A stretch of DNA of 21,335 nucleotides. Source: a virus. The translations under genes were made by a program, and so were the position numbers. The stretch lies in the IMG/VR virus record IMGVR_UViG_3300034190_001469, positions 1-21,335 of that record; one strand, given 5' to 3'. The notes under the pieces are model-generated. The model ran no database searches, was not told the origin of the DNA, and saw only the letters and a list, made by a program, of their open reading frames with translations. Positions 19,571 through 21,335 of the stretch are shown one piece after another (position 1 is the stretch's first letter; every line of letters begins with the position of its first letter).

Positions 19571-19746
19571 TGTTTAGCTTAACCTTAACAGCAAAGGTAA
19601 GGGTAGAAGAAGACAGTCATTACGTCCCTGTAGATGGGGTTGACGGTCTTCTTCAGACCTTACCAAAAGACTTTAAAACTGTTCTTGAAGACTACTTTGA
19701 GGATTTTGAAATTACTATTACAGAGGTAGAGATAACAAATGACTAA
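19570..19746 (+). CDS. Small acidic protein (58 aa)
   Basis: Not recognised. MFSLTLTAKVRVEEDSHYVPV and the ending FEITITEVEITND suggest a compact beta-rich fold with a central helix (TVLEDYFEDF). The start shares a base with the upstream stop (TAATG) and the end overlaps the reductase start by 8 bp, so it is translationally coupled on both sides. Function unknown. Confidence 0.55.
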   Translation: MFSLTLTAKVRVEEDSHYVPVDGVDGLLQTLPKDFKTVLEDYFEDFEITITEVEITND

Positions 19747-21335
19747 TTTTAAATCTAACATGAACCCAATGTTTCGTTCTAAATTTTCAGAAGATATCTT
19801 CAACTTAAAGTATTCTCATACAGGTTGTGATACTTGGGAGCAGTTGTCTAGAGTTCTTGTGGAAGATGTATGTGGTAATTTACGTTCAGGTGAAGAAGCT
19901 CTGATGCGTAAAGAAGAACGCAAACAACTACAAGAGTATATAACAGATCTCAAGTTCGTTCCTGGGGGTAGATACTTATATTATGCAGGAAGAGATAAAA
20001 GATTTTATAATAACTGCTTTCTATTGTCAGCAGAAGAAGATACAAGAGAAGATTGGGCTAACCTTAGTTGGAAAGCAGAATCATGTTTGATGACTGGTGG
20101 TGGTATAGGTATTGACTATTCTACTTACAGAGAATCAGGACGTTCTCTTGGAGGCTCTGGAGGATTAGCATCTGGTCCTATTCCTAAGATGCAGATGATT
20201 AATTCTATTGGAGCCAATGTAATGCAGGGTGGATCTCGTAGATCTGCCATGTACGCTTCCTTAAACTGGAAGCATAATGACATCCCTAGCTTTTTAACGG
20301 CAAAGGATTGGGACACAATGCCAGTAGGTACTACAGGTTTTACATTTAAACAAATCAAAGAGCAAGACTTTAACTTTCGCGCCCCTCTTGATATGACTAA
20401 TATAAGTGTAAACTATGATACAGATTGGCTTGTAAATTATTGGAACACTGGTGATGTTGGTGAAGTGTTCTTGAGTAATGTCAAACAGGCACTTCGTTCT
20501 GCTGAACCAGGATTTAGCTTTAACTTTATGGAGAACGAAAATGAAACTTTACGAAACGCCTGTACTGAAGTATGTAGCTCTGATGACAGTGATGTGTGCA
20601 ATTTGGGCAGTATCAACCTTGGGCGTATTGAGTCGATATGGGAATTGGCCCATGTAGTAGAACTAGCTACTAAATTTTTAATTTGTGGTACTCTGAGGGC
20701 TGAGTTACCTTACCAGAAAGTTTATCAAGTAAGACAGAAAAACAGACGGTTAGGACTTGGCCTGATGGGTATGCACGAGTGGTTAATTAAACAAGGAGAG
20801 AAATATGAAGTTACCACAGATCTTCACAGATGGTTATCTGTGTATAAAGGAATCAGCGACAAAGTTTCTAGAGAATTTGCAGACGAATTATCCGTATCTA
20901 GGCCAGTGGCGAATCGTGCTATTGCTCCAACTGGGTCTATTAGTATTCTTAGCGGTACTTCTTCTGGCATAGAACCTATATTCGCTGTAGCATATAAACG
21001 TAGATATCTAACTGGTGGTACTCGTTGGAAATATCAATACGTTGTAGACTCAGCAGCACAAGAGTTAATAGATCTTTATGGTGTAGATCCAGAGAGTATT
21101 GAATCTGCACTAGACCTAGCAGAAGATTATGAGAGAAGGATTAAATTCCAAGCTGATGTACAAGACTATGTAGATATGTCCATTAGTTCTACAATTAATC
21201 TACCTGCTTGGGGATCTAAGAATAATAATGAAGATACAGTAAAAAACTTTTCTGATACTTTAGCTTCCTATGCTAATAGGTTACGAGGATTTACAGAATA
21301 TCATGATGGTTGCAGAGGTGGGCAACCACTATCGT
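19739..21335 (+). CDS. Ribonucleotide reductase catalytic subunit, probably B12-dependent class II (partial)
   Basis: Reduces ribonucleotides to deoxyribonucleotides for phage DNA synthesis. About 532 codons are visible and the C-terminus is cut by the window edge. Motifs: NNCFLL (C93), GGGIGIDYSTYRESG and NVMQGGSRRSAMY, the active site N273-x-C275-x-E277 (NACTEV), CNLGSINL (C287, redox partner of C93), GLGLMGMHEWL, APTGSISILSGTSSGIEPIF and RGGQPL. Single-subunit layout and the GGG/GGSRRSA loops favour adenosylcobalamin-dependent class II over class I, but the decisive parts are partly outside. The start at 19739 overlaps the previous gene by 8 bp; an alternative ATG is at 19760. Confidence 0.85.
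   Translation, partial: MTNFKSNMNPMFRSKFSEDIFNLKYSHTGCDTWEQLSRVLVEDVCGNLRSGEEALMRKEERKQLQEYITDLKFVPGGRYLYYAGRDKRFYNNCFLLSAEEDTREDWANLSWKAESCLMTGGGIGIDYSTYRESGRSLGGSGGLASGPIPKMQMINSIGANVMQGGSRRSAMYASLNWKHNDIPSFLTAKDWDTMPVGTTGFTFKQIKEQDFNFRAPLDMTNISVNYDTDWLVNYWNTGDVGEVFLSNVKQALRSAEPGFSFNFMENENETLRNACTEVCSSDDSDVCNLGSINLGRIESIWELAHVVELATKFLICGTLRAELPYQKVYQVRQKNRRLGLGLMGMHEWLIKQGEKYEVTTDLHRWLSVYKGISDKVSREFADELSVSRPVANRAIAPTGSISILSGTSSGIEPIFAVAYKRRYLTGGTRWKYQYVVDSAAQELIDLYGVDPESIESALDLAEDYERRIKFQADVQDYVDMSISSTINLPAWGSKNNNEDTVKNFSDTLASYANRLRGFTEYHDGCRGGQPLS

Overview
This window reads as part of a tailed double-stranded DNA phage genome, low in GC by eye, from an aquatic or marine-type lytic phage. 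The call rests on large and small terminase subunits, a phage family A DNA polymerase, separate primase and helicase genes, an endonuclease VII homologue, a Mom-like DNA modification gene, a SleB-type lysin and a ribonucleotide reductase, all tightly packed with frequent start/stop overlaps. No integrase, repressor, tRNA, rRNA or insertion sequence was recognised. The host is not identified; two sigma-54-type promoter matches suggest it encodes RpoN.

Layout. Bases 1-4450 are a leftward operon: a small unknown protein, a mini HNH protein, a one-helix membrane protein, two lysine-rich proteins sharing a C-terminal tail, small terminase, then large terminase running off the left edge. Bases 4451-5516 are a non-coding divergent control region holding two exact consensus leftward sigma-70 promoters, several rightward ones, two sigma-54-like sites, a three-copy 38-bp-spaced dyad array and a cluster of tiny three-base-loop hairpins followed by CTATCA. 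Bases 5517-7573 are a rightward cassette of six small genes, several with hairpin leaders (one leader duplicated with compensatory changes); the largest gene resembles the phage gp88-type family. A second CTATCA/hairpin cluster, sharing an exact 18-bp block with the first, closes the cassette (7574-7821).

Bases 7822-13116 form a dense rightward block: a DNA-glycosylase-like protein coupled to a Mom-like modifier, a membrane protein, a DUF932-like protein, small proteins, Toprim primase, DPPY methyltransferase and DnaB/gp4-like helicase. Bases 13117-21335 carry a SleB-like hydrolase, a membrane peptide, DNA polymerase with a zinc-finger-like insertion, endonuclease VII, then after a sigma-70 promoter a probable ssDNA-binding protein, a Cas4-like nuclease, a second PD-(D/E)XK nuclease, DUF3310, a MazG-like protein, small proteins and a ribonucleotide reductase cut by the right edge.

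Together the right arm supplies DNA modification, replication, recombination and nucleotide supply, while the left arm packages DNA. The least explained and most interesting parts are the control sequences at 4451-5516 and 7574-7821 and the cassette between them.
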